DNA of 64,000 nucleotides, from positions 124,001 through 188,000 of the forward strand of contig CAVXIC010000008.1 in assembly GCA_963761755.1 (NCBI GenBank), in the 5' to 3' direction. This DNA is from CAJXVA01 sp963761755 (lineage in GTDB: Bacteria; Myxococcota_A; Polyangia; Nannocystales; Nannocystaceae). Position numbers and translations under genes: made by a program. The notes below the pieces were generated by a model. That model did no database searches, was not told the origin of the DNA, and saw nothing but the letters and a program-made list of their open reading frames with translations. Position 1 is the first letter of the stretch. Every line of letters begins with the position of its first letter. This document shows positions 7,670 through 15,592 of the stretch, piece after piece.

Positions 7670-10662
7670 GACGCGCGGCGGCGCTGTGTCTGTTGGTGGG
7701 GGTGGGGCTGTCGCTCGGCCTGCTCGACGCCACGGTGGCCGCTGCTCCTCCGGCGGACTCCGGCCCTGCGGGCCTGCCCTCGCTCGAGGACGGCGAGCTG
7801 CCGCCGCCGCCCTCGGACGACGACGATGACGACGAATCCGCCGAGGGGGGCGAAGAACTCGGAGAGCCGACGGAGGAGGAGAAGCTCGCCGCGCGCATGA
7901 AGGAGTTCGACGACCACATGGCCGGCGGGGAGGCGGCGGTGGCCAAGGAGCGCTTCGACGAGGCCGTTCGGGAGTTCACCGCGGCTTTGCGGGTGCTGCC
8001 CGGTGATGCGTCGGCACTGCTGGGGCGCGCCCGGGCCCGTCGTGGCCGCACCGCCGATGGGCGCTGTCCTCGGCGGGCCGTTCGCGACGTCTTGGAAATC
8101 GAGCGCAACGATCCCAAGGGCGTGTGGCTCGACCTGCGCTCCGAGTTGATCGCGTGGATGAGCGACTGCGGCGCGCGCTATGCCACGCGGCAGCTTCGGC
8201 TGGCGCGGACGCTGGCCGCCGAGGTGCCCGGCAGCCGCGGGCGGGACGACGACATTCGCGTGGTGCAGGCCAAGCTCGAGTTCGCCTACGGGGCCGACCG
8301 CGGGACGCCCGATGAGCTGTCCGAGCGACGCAAGGCGGCCCTGGGCGTGCTGGAGGCCTACCTCACCGAGTGCAAGGACGAGAACCGCAAACCCACGGCC
8401 GAGGCGATCCTGCTCATGGCGCAGTGGTTCCGCGACGAGGACGAGCTGGAGCGAGCCGCCGAGCTCTACGAGCGCCTCGCGCGCTCCTACGACGGCAGCG
8501 AGTTCGCCGACGACGCGGGCAAGATTCGCGAAGAGATCGAGTTCGAGCTGGAGCTGCGCAAGCTCGACGAGACGCAGGGGTTTCGACCCTCCGAGTCGGC
8601 CGAGGCCGCCTACAACGCCGGCCTGGTCGCGCTTCGTGAAGGGGCGTTCGATGAGGCCGAGCGGCGGCTGACCGCGGCCATCGACGAGAGCCCCTGGTTT
8701 CCCCGCGCCTACTATTCCCGAGGCGTCGCGCGAGCGCGGCTGGACAAGCTGATGCCGGCGGTCGACGACATCAACCGCTCCATCCGCATGGACCGCTCCG
8801 ACTACCGGGCCCACATGACGCTGGGCTTGATCTACAAGAAGGAGTTCGCCGGTGCCGAGGACGACGAGGCGATCAAACACCTCTCGTCGGCGCTGCGCCT
8901 GCGGCCGGATCTGACCCGGCTGCACCTGCTGCTGGGCGAGCTCTACGCGCGCACCGACCGGGAGAAGGCGCGGGAGCACTACCAGCGCTTCATCCAGCTC
9001 ACCGAGCTCGACGACCCCGAGGCCCGGACCGCGCGCAAGGCCCTCGAGGACCTGGAGCGGGAGATTCGCAAGGAAGACCCGCTGCCGATGCCGCCGCCGG
9101 CCGAGGAGAGCCTGCGCTTCCTCGATCCCGAGGTGCAGCGGGTGATCAACGAGGCCTATCTTCGCGGCACCGAACACCAGGACTGGCAGATGGCCGAGAA
9201 GATCCTGGTGCAGGCGCGCGAGAACTTCCCGCGCACTGCCGTCGTCCTCAACGAGCTCGCCCGGGTCGTCTACCACCAGGAGCGCTACGGCGACGCCCGG
9301 GCGTACTGGGAGCAGAGCCTGGTGTTGCTCGAGGATCAGGTCGAGGTGCACGAACGCCTGGGCCTCTTGCTGCGCGAAGACCTGCCCGACGAGGCCATTC
9401 CACACCTGCAGCGCGCCGCCGATCTGGGCTCGCTCACCGCCCGCTTCTCGCTCGCGGAGCTGCTGTGGGAGCAGACCAAGCCGCTCGAAGCGCGCGAGCA
9501 GATCGAGCGCTACCTGGCCGAGGGCAGCGACTACGATCTGTACTGGGACCGCGCCCAAGCGCTGCACGACGAGATCGAGAGCCGCTTCGTTCAGGCCTAC
9601 CTCGCGCTGGGCGTGCTGCTCACGCTGCTCATCGCGTTCCCCGCGTGGCGGGTCTACCGGCACTACCGGGGGGCATCCTTGGAGCAGCTGCTGGACAAGG
9701 CGCCCAAGAGCTATCCCGAGGTCGCGCGGGTGCTCTCGCTCATCCGACACGAGATCCTCAAGCACAACACCGCCTTCCTCGCCGACGTGGGCCGGGCGCT
9801 GGAGTACCAGGCGGCCGATGCCGACGTTCGGGCCGAGGTGTTGGGACAGCGGCTGTTCGGGGACGCGCTCGCACGGCGAGGGGGCAGGGCTCGCGGCCAG
9901 CCTCCCGGCGGGATCTACGGGCGCTTCCACGGCTACCTCGACGAGCTGGAGCAGGTTGCTCGAGCGTACCGGGTCACCCTCAACTTGCACCGCAAGGACA
10001 CGACGTTCCGGCCCATGATCGCCGCGTTCGACGACCTGGCGCGATGGGGACCCGCGCTGCGCCGCACCCCCACGCTGTCGGGATCCAAGCGCGCCGAGCT
10101 GGCCAAGACGCTCAGGCACTGCGGTCACGTGCTCGGACGCAAGGCGTTCGAGCGTCTCAGCGGCCTCATCCAACAGCTGTGTGTGACCACCGTCGACGCG
10201 CGGCTCGTCGAAGCCTGCTTCGGACTGGTCCAAGGCGAGAAGCAGTTCGCCGGTCAAGAGTTCGCGCCCATCGTCGTGCAGGGGGAGGGAGCACCGGTCC
10301 GCATCTTCCGGACCGACCTCGAGGACATCCTCGCAAACGTGATCCGCAACTCTTTGCGCTCCAGCCTCCAATACACCGAGCCGCCGGTCGGGCTCGGCGT
10401 GTCCCTGCAGATCGAGGTCGACGAGATCACCGGGCTGGGCTCTTTGGCCATTCGCATCAAGGACCGCAGCCCCGAACCCCTGACCAACGAGATGCTGCGG
10501 GGGCGCTACGTCGAGCGCGGGATGGGCATCACGGTCGACCTGCTCTCGCGCTATGATGGCGCCATCGCCGTGGAGCCAGAGCCGGGGTGGAGCAAGGCGG
10601 TCGTCTTGCGCTTCTTCACCGTCGAGCAGGAGTCGCTTCCCTTGCCCGAGGCCGCGCAATGA
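7666..10662 (+). CDS. Exported TPR protein fused to a membrane-bound, degenerate histidine kinase
   Basis: I place the start at ATG 7666, which overlaps the activator stop and gives a clean signal peptide (MRRAAALCLLVGVGLSLGLL). A Pro/Asp-rich segment is followed by about 570 residues of TPR-like helices that should be periplasmic. A single transmembrane helix (ALGVLLTLLIAFPAW) lies near residues 645-660. The cytoplasmic part has an H-box-like helix IRHEILKHNTAF near 695 and a HATPase-like C-terminus. The N-box (ILANVIRNSL) is recognisable, the G1 box is degenerate (IKDRSPEPL) and the G2 box reads ERGMGITVDLL. It is therefore either an unusual sensor kinase or a kinase-derived phosphotransfer scaffold. 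Length is 998 residues. Confidence 0.82.
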   Translation: MRRAAALCLLVGVGLSLGLLDATVAAAPPADSGPAGLPSLEDGELPPPPSDDDDDDESAEGGEELGEPTEEEKLAARMKEFDDHMAGGEAAVAKERFDEAVREFTAALRVLPGDASALLGRARARRGRTADGRCPRRAVRDVLEIERNDPKGVWLDLRSELIAWMSDCGARYATRQLRLARTLAAEVPGSRGRDDDIRVVQAKLEFAYGADRGTPDELSERRKAALGVLEAYLTECKDENRKPTAEAILLMAQWFRDEDELERAAELYERLARSYDGSEFADDAGKIREEIEFELELRKLDETQGFRPSESAEAAYNAGLVALREGAFDEAERRLTAAIDESPWFPRAYYSRGVARARLDKLMPAVDDINRSIRMDRSDYRAHMTLGLIYKKEFAGAEDDEAIKHLSSALRLRPDLTRLHLLLGELYARTDREKAREHYQRFIQLTELDDPEARTARKALEDLEREIRKEDPLPMPPPAEESLRFLDPEVQRVINEAYLRGTEHQDWQMAEKILVQARENFPRTAVVLNELARVVYHQERYGDARAYWEQSLVLLEDQVEVHERLGLLLREDLPDEAIPHLQRAADLGSLTARFSLAELLWEQTKPLEAREQIERYLAEGSDYDLYWDRAQALHDEIESRFVQAYLALGVLLTLLIAFPAWRVYRHYRGASLEQLLDKAPKSYPEVARVLSLIRHEILKHNTAFLADVGRALEYQAADADVRAEVLGQRLFGDALARRGGRARGQPPGGIYGRFHGYLDELEQVARAYRVTLNLHRKDTTFRPMIAAFDDLARWGPALRRTPTLSGSKRAELAKTLRHCGHVLGRKAFERLSGLIQQLCVTTVDARLVEACFGLVQGEKQFAGQEFAPIVVQGEGAPVRIFRTDLEDILANVIRNSLRSSLQYTEPPVGLGVSLQIEVDEITGLGSLAIRIKDRSPEPLTNEMLRGRYVERGMGITVDLLSRYDGAIAVEPEPGWSKAVVLRFFTVEQESLPLPEAAQ

Positions 10663-11126
10663 ACGCCCCCCACGTGGACATCATCGTCGTCGAGGATGGT
10701 GACGAGTACATCACCAACCTCACCACCTTCGTCTCCGAGGGGATGCAGTATCGGCAGGCCCGCAGCGGGGTGCACGCGTGCCGGCTGATCGCGGAGCGGC
10801 GTCCCGACCTCGTGTATCTCGACATGCGCTTCGACCGAATCCCCGAGGAAGATCTGCTCGGGGACATCGTGCAGCTGACGGCCCGCTTCAACGGCGACGT
10901 CGCGCGGGCGCGTCGGTTCCAGCAGGACAACCAGGGGCTGTTCGTCCTCCGCGCGGTTCGGGACGCCGGGTTCGTGGGTCCGGTCATTCTCAGCTACGAC
11001 TTCTCGGCCGAAGAGCGCCGCTTCTCCGCCTTGTGCGCGCGTGATCCGGCACTGCGGTACTGCCCCGACTACGCCGACGCGAACACCATCCGGGCGACGA
11101 TCCTCGACGCCGTCGGGCGGTCGTAG
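10659..11126 (+). CDS. Stand-alone receiver protein with the same expanded loop
   Basis: ATG 10659 overlaps the TGA of the kinase-like gene, so the two are translationally coupled. The 155-residue product starts with a receiver core (DIIVVEDGDEY), has the phospho-acceptor Asp in LVYLDMRFD and lacks the conserved Lys-Pro (RYCPDYADA). Between the Asp strand and strand 4 it has an insertion of about 35 residues that ends in a helix (ARARRFQQDNQGLFVLRAV) clearly related to the same position of the NtrC-like activator in this cluster. It probably competes with, or relays to, the activator. It has no output domain. Confidence 0.82.
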   Translation: MNAPHVDIIVVEDGDEYITNLTTFVSEGMQYRQARSGVHACRLIAERRPDLVYLDMRFDRIPEEDLLGDIVQLTARFNGDVARARRFQQDNQGLFVLRAVRDAGFVGPVILSYDFSAEERRFSALCARDPALRYCPDYADANTIRATILDAVGRS

Positions 11127-11132
11127 CCCTGG

Positions 11133-11138
11133 TAGGCT
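11133..11138 (+). promoter_or_regulatory. -10-like element, leaderless type
   Basis: TAGGCT ends seven bases before the GTG start at 11146. Confidence 0.4.
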
Positions 11139-11145
11139 GCGCCCC

Positions 11146-11532
11146 GTGCCAGACGCCGCCGACCCCGAGATCGTTGCCATTCGCCGGATGGCGATGCCCG
11201 CCGATACCAACGCCCACGGGACGATCTTTGGGGGGCTGATTCTCAGCCTCATCGACCAAGCCGGGGCGATCGCGGCGCAGAGCTCGGGCGCCGCCAAGGT
11301 GGTGACCGTCGCGATGGACAAGATCGTCTTTCAAGAACCCGTGCACGTCGGGGACCTGATCACCTGTCATGCCCGGGTCATCGGGAAGGGGCGGACCTCC
11401 ATGACGGTCTGCGTGCGGGTGGTGGCCGAGGCGCCCAGCACCCTCGCCAAGAAGATCGCGCCTCGACAGGTCACCAAGGCCGAGGTCGTCTACGTGCAGA
11501 TCGACGACCACGGTCGGCCGCTGCCGCTGTGA
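11146..11532 (+). CDS. yciA: YciA-type acyl-CoA thioesterase, hotdog fold
   Basis: The 128-residue product aligns with YciA/BACH hotdog thioesterases: RRMAMPADTNAHGTIFGG covers the catalytic Asn/His/Asp region, and DKIVFQEPVHVGDLI and GRTSMTVCVRV follow in the usual order. These cytoplasmic enzymes hydrolyse a range of acyl-CoAs. The open frame extends upstream to 11041, but the GTG at 11146 fits both the family length and the TAGGCT element upstream. It stands just after the signalling cluster with 19 bases between them, and has no evident link to it. Confidence 0.88.
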   Translation: MPDAADPEIVAIRRMAMPADTNAHGTIFGGLILSLIDQAGAIAAQSSGAAKVVTVAMDKIVFQEPVHVGDLITCHARVIGKGRTSMTVCVRVVAEAPSTLAKKIAPRQVTKAEVVYVQIDDHGRPLPL

Positions 11533-11572
11533 GGGCGCAAGATCGTCGCTGCACGCCCCCGGGGGGGGCTGC

Positions 11573-11578
11573 TAGCCT
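11573..11578 (+). promoter_or_regulatory. -10-like element, leaderless type
   Basis: TAGCCT ends seven bases before the ATG at 11586. A run of Gs lies just upstream. Confidence 0.4.
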
Positions 11579-11585
11579 TCGGCCC

Positions 11586-11768
11586 ATGAAGATCCTCCGC
11601 CACGCTCTGATCGCCTCGCTCACGCTCGGTGTCGCGACCCCCGTTCTCGCCGGCTGCGCGGAGCGTCCGGGCACCAAGAAGAAGGACGAAAACGAGGACG
11701 ACAAGAAGAGCGACGACAAGAAGGCCGACAAGAAGGCAGACGAGAAGGACGACAAGAAAGCGGAATGA
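11586..11768 (+). CDS. Small lipoprotein with Lys/Asp/Glu-rich tail
   Basis: This 60-residue protein has a typical lipoprotein signal (MKILRHALIASLTLGVATP) with the lipobox VLAGC. The mature part is about 37 residues, nearly all Lys, Asp and Glu, with KKAD-like repeats, and is surely unstructured. Its TGA overlaps the ATG of the MutH-like nuclease at 11765, so the two are translated together, although a functional link between a lipid-anchored tail and a nuclease is not obvious. No family is recognised. Confidence 0.72.
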   Translation: MKILRHALIASLTLGVATPVLAGCAERPGTKKKDENEDDKKSDDKKADKKADEKDDKKAE

Positions 11769-12700
11769 GGCTTCCGCTTCGCCACGCGCCTCCTTCGGAG
11801 GACGCGCCGCTGCGACGGTGTGCCCACCTCGAGCGCCTCGTCGAGGCCTCGATGGGGCTGCCGCTGGGTCCGGCCGCTGCCGCCCTGAGCTCGGCGAAGT
11901 CCCGCGGCAGGCACGGCAACGCGCTGCAGTGGCATCTGGGCCTCGATGCGCACGACTCGGACGCGACGCTGGATTGGGAGGACCGGATCGAGGTCAAGCT
12001 CGTCTCGGTGTGGCGCACCGGCGTCGGCGAGCGCACCCGGGTCGCCTGCGACAAGCTCAAGGTCTGCGACATCGCGGTCGAGCCCTGGCACAAGCTCGGC
12101 AACGTCATGTGGGTGTTCGCGGACCGCGTGACCCGGGTGATCGTCGGGGCGGTCCAGACGACGCTGGCGGGCCCGCTCCGCGATCGCCTGCAGGCGTCGT
12201 GGCATCAGGACCCGCACTTCGAGCACCCCATGCTCTTCGTCGAGGCGCGGGAGCAGGCAGGTCGGTCCGCGCCGGCGTACTACCTTGCCGCGCGCTGGTT
12301 CGAGCAGGAGGGCCTGCTGCCGGGTCTGCAGCGATCGATTCACGTCTTCGACGCCAGCTGGTGGAGTCGTGCTCGCACCCTCCACGGGCGGGATCCCTGG
12401 CTCACCGTGGTCGATGGGACCAGCGAGGTGGTCGCGTGTCCTCGCTGCGGCGGTCCGTTGGCCTTCGACCCGGCGGCGCTGGTCGAGCACGGGGTCGCGC
12501 CCGCGCGTCACGGCATGCCCGCGGGCCCGCCCTGTCTGGCCCGGGCCCATGCCGTGATCGACGTTGCGACGGTCCCTCGCTCACCGGTCTTCGATGATGG
12601 CTTCGTGTGCGCGGGGATCGAGCATCGCGCGGACCGGGAGACCCTCGCGCGCCTCACGGACCGCGTTCCCGAGCCGGACGACCATCTGCACGCGTCTTGA
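11765..12700 (+). CDS. MutH/Sau3AI-like endonuclease with Cys-rich C-terminal extension
   Basis: Residues 45-120 of this 311-residue protein follow the MutH pattern. A basic Gly segment (RGRHGNALQWHLGL) takes the place of the MutH KG...G..LE..LG motif. The catalytic PD-(D/E)xK triad appears as Asp70, Glu76 and Lys78 in LDWEDRIEVKL, and WHKLGNVMWVF around Lys110 parallels the HKLKRVLW segment of E. coli MutH. The C-terminal third adds a CPRCGG knuckle and further cysteines, not found in MutH. MutH nicks unmethylated GATC in mismatch repair, and Sau3AI cuts GATC; which activity applies here is unknown. No mutS, mutL or methylase gene is nearby. The assignment rests on motif reading only. Confidence 0.62.
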   Translation: MRLPLRHAPPSEDAPLRRCAHLERLVEASMGLPLGPAAAALSSAKSRGRHGNALQWHLGLDAHDSDATLDWEDRIEVKLVSVWRTGVGERTRVACDKLKVCDIAVEPWHKLGNVMWVFADRVTRVIVGAVQTTLAGPLRDRLQASWHQDPHFEHPMLFVEAREQAGRSAPAYYLAARWFEQEGLLPGLQRSIHVFDASWWSRARTLHGRDPWLTVVDGTSEVVACPRCGGPLAFDPAALVEHGVAPARHGMPAGPPCLARAHAVIDVATVPRSPVFDDGFVCAGIEHRADRETLARLTDRVPEPDDHLHAS

Positions 12701-12713
12701 CTGAATACGCGAC

Positions 12714-12748
12714 GAACCCGCACTCACGGACCAGGTGACTGCGGGTTC
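12714..12748 (+). terminator. Strong hairpin after the MutH-like gene
   Basis: GAACCCGCA at 12714-12722 pairs with TGCGGGTTC at 12740-12748, and TCAC/GTGA extends the stem inside, leaving one C-C mismatch and a 7-base loop. It starts 14 bases after the stop codon. No U-tract follows directly. Confidence 0.6.
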
Positions 12749-12753
12749 CTCGG

Positions 12754-12769
12754 CGCGAACGAGTTCGCG
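12754..12769 (+). terminator. Second hairpin, followed by TCTT
   Basis: CGCGAAC pairs with GTTCGCG across a 2-base spacer; the sequence then continues TCTTC. With the hairpin at 12714 it forms a tandem termination or RNA-stability element. Confidence 0.45.
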
Positions 12770-12791
12770 TCTTCAAAGCTGTACGTTCACT

Positions 12792-12808
12792 GGGCAGACG
12801 GGCTGCCC
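12792..12808 (+). other. Third inverted repeat
   Basis: GGGCAG (12792-12797) pairs with CTGCCC (12803-12808) over a 5-base loop. It is the third stem in under 100 bases of non-coding sequence; its role is unknown. Confidence 0.35.
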
Positions 12809-12870
12809 GCGCGTTCTGGCCCCCCAGGGACGCGCTCGAATCCATGTTGTGCAGTCTTCTGTCCGCTGGA

Positions 12871-12897
12871 GGCCCCTTAGTTAATTAGGGCGGGGCC
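12871..12897. promoter_or_regulatory. Inverted repeat with AT-rich core
   Basis: GGCCCC and GGGGCC flank a 15-base core containing TTAGTTAATTAGG, itself nearly palindromic. AT-rich cores of this kind are rare in this GC-rich window. It marks the border of the purine-rich island and could be a protein binding site; no gene starts within 500 bases to the right. Confidence 0.35.
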
Positions 12898-12904
12898 ATC
12901 ACAG

Positions 12905-13160
12905 GGCGTCAGAAATCAAGCAAGTTGACGAAGACTAGAGAAGCCAGACGTAAAGCCAAAACTCGAAGAAAAGGTCAAGACAGGCTCAGGTCAACGAAAG
13001 AGAAGCCAAGCAGTAAGAGAGGAAGCAAGACAAGCAGAGAAGAGAAGCCGCAAAGACAAGCCGCAAAGACAAGCCGCAAGGATAAGCAAGGTTCTAAGAC
13101 AAGTTGGCAAGGCAGGTCAGTCGAGAAGCCAAGGAGTAAGTCAAGCTCAAGCTGCGTTTC
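12905..13160 (+). other. Purine-rich, AT-richer island with weak basic reading frame
   Basis: About 250 bases are dominated by A and G on the plus strand with very little T, unlike anything else in the window. A frame from TTG 12925 to 13200 would encode a 91-residue Lys/Arg/Ser-rich peptide (TKTREARRKAKTRRK at the start), but it uses AGA, AAA, ACT and CGT codons that neighbouring genes avoid, and has no ribosome site. I see no conserved RNA fold. It may be an untranslated RNA, a relic of foreign DNA, or a structural DNA segment. The remaining sequence to 13416 shows no gene. Confidence 0.45.
13047..13085 (+). repeat. 13-base tandem repeat, three copies
   Basis: GCCGCAAAGACAA occurs twice in perfect tandem and a third time as GCCGCAAGGATAA, inside the purine-rich island. 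Confidence 0.7.
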
Positions 13161-13416
13161 CCCCTTGTGCATGGGGTGGGCCAAGATTTCAAGTGATTGA
13201 AATCATTGCTTCGGACCAGAGCCGGTCATCCATCTGTGCGAAATCGAGCCCCGAACTATGACAAGAATGTCCGAACACGACGGCAACCGACGTTGTCGCC
13301 ATGACATGGATGTCGTGCGCGACCGGGAGTGTCGAGATGGCAATCGGATCTCACGGGGTCGGACATGCCGTCAGGGTTCCCGCGCGAACGTGCGCAAACG
13401 CGCACCTTGAACCACG

Positions 13417-13430
13417 CACCACGGGTGGTG
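13417..13430. promoter_or_regulatory. Palindrome upstream of argB
   Basis: CACCAC-GG-GTGGTG is a perfect inverted repeat 50 bases before the argB start. It could be an operator or a 5' UTR hairpin. It does not look like a canonical ARG box. Confidence 0.3.
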
Positions 13431-13480
13431 GGTCCGTGATACTTCCTCGTGCCTCGATCGCCCGCGTTCGAGGCCTGGCA

Positions 13481-14317
13481 ATGAAGGACGACGAACCTCC
13501 GACTCGAAGCCCTCCCCGCGCTGTACTCAAGTTCGGCGGGGAGGTCGTTGCAGATCACGAAGCGCTCGGCGCCGTGCTTCGCGAAGTCGACACGCTGGTC
13601 CGGGAGGGCTGGCGGTTCGTGCTCGTGCACGGCGGCGGTCCGCAGTCGAATGCGCAGGCCGCTTCACTCGGCCTGCCCGTGCGCAAGGTTGCCGGACGCC
13701 GCGTGACCGATGCCGCGACGTTGAGGGTGGCCAAGCAGGTGCTCGCCGGCGAGCTCAACGCGGACGTGGTCGCGGCCGCGCGCGTCAACGGGGTGCCCGC
13801 GGTGGGGCTCGCCGGGGTGAGCCTGCTGACCGCGACGCGCCGACCGGTCGAGCGCGTCGGGGAGCTGAGCGTCGACTACGGTTTCGTGGGCGCGGTCGAG
13901 TCGGTGGACGTCGAGCTGCTCGAAGCGCTGTGGGAGCTGGGCCGGGTCCCCGTCATCGCGCCGCTGGGTTTGGACCGCGCCGGTCAGGCCTACAACATCA
14001 ACGCCGACACGGTCGCCTCGGAGATCGCCGCGGCGCTCGGCGTGGCGCACCTGTTCCTGATGACGTCGGCGGGAGGCGTGCGCGCCGACGTGAACGACCC
14101 GGACTCACGCATCGAGACGTTGACGCCGAGCCAGGCTCGCGACGCGATCGACCAGGGCATCATCGCCGGTGGGATGATTCCCAAGGTGGCCGATGCGCTC
14201 GAGAAGCTCGGACGCGGGGTCGGGGTCGTGCACATTCTGGGGGCTGCGTCGCTGCGCACCGCGGCGCAGGCGCCCGGTCGCGTCGGCACAGCGCTCATCT
14301 CGGAGGACCGGTCGTGA
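13481..14317 (+). CDS. argB: Acetylglutamate kinase
   Basis: ArgB phosphorylates N-acetylglutamate in the second step of arginine synthesis. The 278-residue product has the amino-acid-kinase hallmarks: LKFGGEVV near the N-terminus, the VLVHGGGPQSN glycine loop, the NADTVASEIAAAL region and the C-terminal GGMIPKVADAL lysine motif. The open frame extends to 13301, but ATG 13481 gives the family length. Its stop overlaps the GTG of the CNNM/CBS gene (GTGA at 14314), so the two are coupled. No other arginine gene is in the window. Confidence 0.93.
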   Translation: MKDDEPPTRSPPRAVLKFGGEVVADHEALGAVLREVDTLVREGWRFVLVHGGGPQSNAQAASLGLPVRKVAGRRVTDAATLRVAKQVLAGELNADVVAAARVNGVPAVGLAGVSLLTATRRPVERVGELSVDYGFVGAVESVDVELLEALWELGRVPVIAPLGLDRAGQAYNINADTVASEIAAALGVAHLFLMTSAGGVRADVNDPDSRIETLTPSQARDAIDQGIIAGGMIPKVADALEKLGRGVGVVHILGAASLRTAAQAPGRVGTALISEDRS

Positions 14318-15588
14318 CGGAGAGTGACATCCTTGCCCTGCTGACGATCGCCGTGTGTCTGGGCGGCAGCATGTTCTTCTCCGGGTCCGAGACGGCCGTG
14401 ATGTCGCTCGGCGAGCATCAGGCCTCGAAGATCCTCGAGGACGGCGGACGAGATGCGCGCACCGTGGCGAGCTGGGTCGACCACCCGGTTCGGGTGCTCT
14501 CCACCATCTTGGTCGGCAACAACATCACCAACACCCTCATGGGGTCGGTGGCGACGGCGCTGGCGATCGAACACCTCCAGGGCGGAGCGTGGGGCGACTA
14601 CGCGGTCCCCATCGCGGTCGTCGCAACCACCGCGCTGCTGCTGGTGTTCGGCGAAATCTTCCCCAAGGCGGTGGGGCGGGCGTACTCGCACAAGCTCGTC
14701 CTCCCGGTGCTCTCCATCCTCAGCGTGCTCGGCCGGATTCTGTCGCCGGTGGTGTGGACGCTGACTCGGTTCACCAACTGGATGCTCGCCCGGACCGTCA
14801 CCGGCGAGGGGGGCCAGAAGGTCACCTCGGATGACCTCGACTATCTGGTCCGGGTGGGTCTGCGCGAAGGGACGATCGCGGCCGACCAGGCGGAGCTGCT
14901 TCGCGGGATCTTTCGCTTCGACGACAAGATCGTCCGCGACATCATGGTGCCGCAGCGAGACGTGACCGCGATCGACTTCGACTGGGACGTCAGTCGGGTG
15001 ATCGAAGTGGCCCGTCGCTCGGGCCACTCGCGCATGCCCGTGTACGAAGGCGACCTCGACTCGATCAAGGGCGTCGTGCACATCAAGTCGCTCATCGGCC
15101 AGCATGGGACGGGCCGCGAAGCCATCGAGCAAGCGACTCGATCGCCGCTGTTCGTCTCGGAGAGCCTGCTGATCTCCGATCTGCTTCAGCGGTTCAAGGA
15201 GGAGCGCAAGCACCTGGGCATCGTGGTCGACGACGGCGGGCACACCGTCGGCGTGGTGACGCTCGAGGACGTGCTCGAGCAGATCGTCGGCAAGATCTTC
15301 GACGAGAGTGACCACGCACCCTCGGTGGCATTGGACCACTTCGGGGTCTGCTACCTCGACGGGACCGCGAGCCTGCGGCAGGTCGAGGAGACGTTCGACA
15401 TGGAGTTCGAGGAGCTCGACGGCGTGGATTCGGTCGGAGACCTGCTGACCCAGCTCGCCGGTCAGATCCCGATCGCAGGATCGGTCATCGTGTACGAGCA
15501 CCTGCGCTTCAAGGTGCTCGCCGCCAACGACCGGCGGGTGATCCGGGTGAGCGTCGAGAACGTCGAACTCGACGAGTCTGCGGACTGA
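14314..15588 (+). CDS. CNNM-type membrane protein with CBS pair (HlyC/CorC family)
   Basis: The 424-residue product starts at GTG 14314 inside the argB stop. It has an N-terminal CNNM/DUF21 domain with four hydrophobic segments, the motif FSGSETAVMSL, and FGEIFPKAVGRAY. Two CBS domains (IMVPQRDVTAI and LGIVVDDGGHTVGVVTLEDV) and a C-terminal CorC/HlyC domain follow. Members have been linked to Mg2+ or Na+/Co2+ efflux; the substrate here is not known. It converges with the oxidosqualene cyclase gene, with four bases between the stop codons. Confidence 0.9.
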   Translation: MTESDILALLTIAVCLGGSMFFSGSETAVMSLGEHQASKILEDGGRDARTVASWVDHPVRVLSTILVGNNITNTLMGSVATALAIEHLQGGAWGDYAVPIAVVATTALLLVFGEIFPKAVGRAYSHKLVLPVLSILSVLGRILSPVVWTLTRFTNWMLARTVTGEGGQKVTSDDLDYLVRVGLREGTIAADQAELLRGIFRFDDKIVRDIMVPQRDVTAIDFDWDVSRVIEVARRSGHSRMPVYEGDLDSIKGVVHIKSLIGQHGTGREAIEQATRSPLFVSESLLISDLLQRFKEERKHLGIVVDDGGHTVGVVTLEDVLEQIVGKIFDESDHAPSVALDHFGVCYLDGTASLRQVEETFDMEFEELDGVDSVGDLLTQLAGQIPIAGSVIVYEHLRFKVLAANDRRVIRVSVENVELDESAD

Positions 15589-15592
15589 GCCC

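Noticed and set aside
7618..10659. A 1013-residue open frame on the minus strand opposite the TPR/kinase gene
   Set aside because: Long antisense frames are expected from the codon bias of GC-rich genes. Its His/Gln/Leu/Val-rich product has no recognisable domain, while the plus strand encodes TPRs and kinase motifs.
12925..13200. A histone-like basic protein
   Set aside because: The codons (AGA, AAA, ACT, CGT) do not fit the genome, the start would be TTG without ribosome site or promoter, and the peptide is low complexity. Kept only as a compositional island.
12701..13480. tRNA or other structured RNA gene in the largest intergenic gap
   Set aside because: The hairpins at 12714-12808 do not form a cloverleaf and no CCA-type or T-loop sequence is seen.
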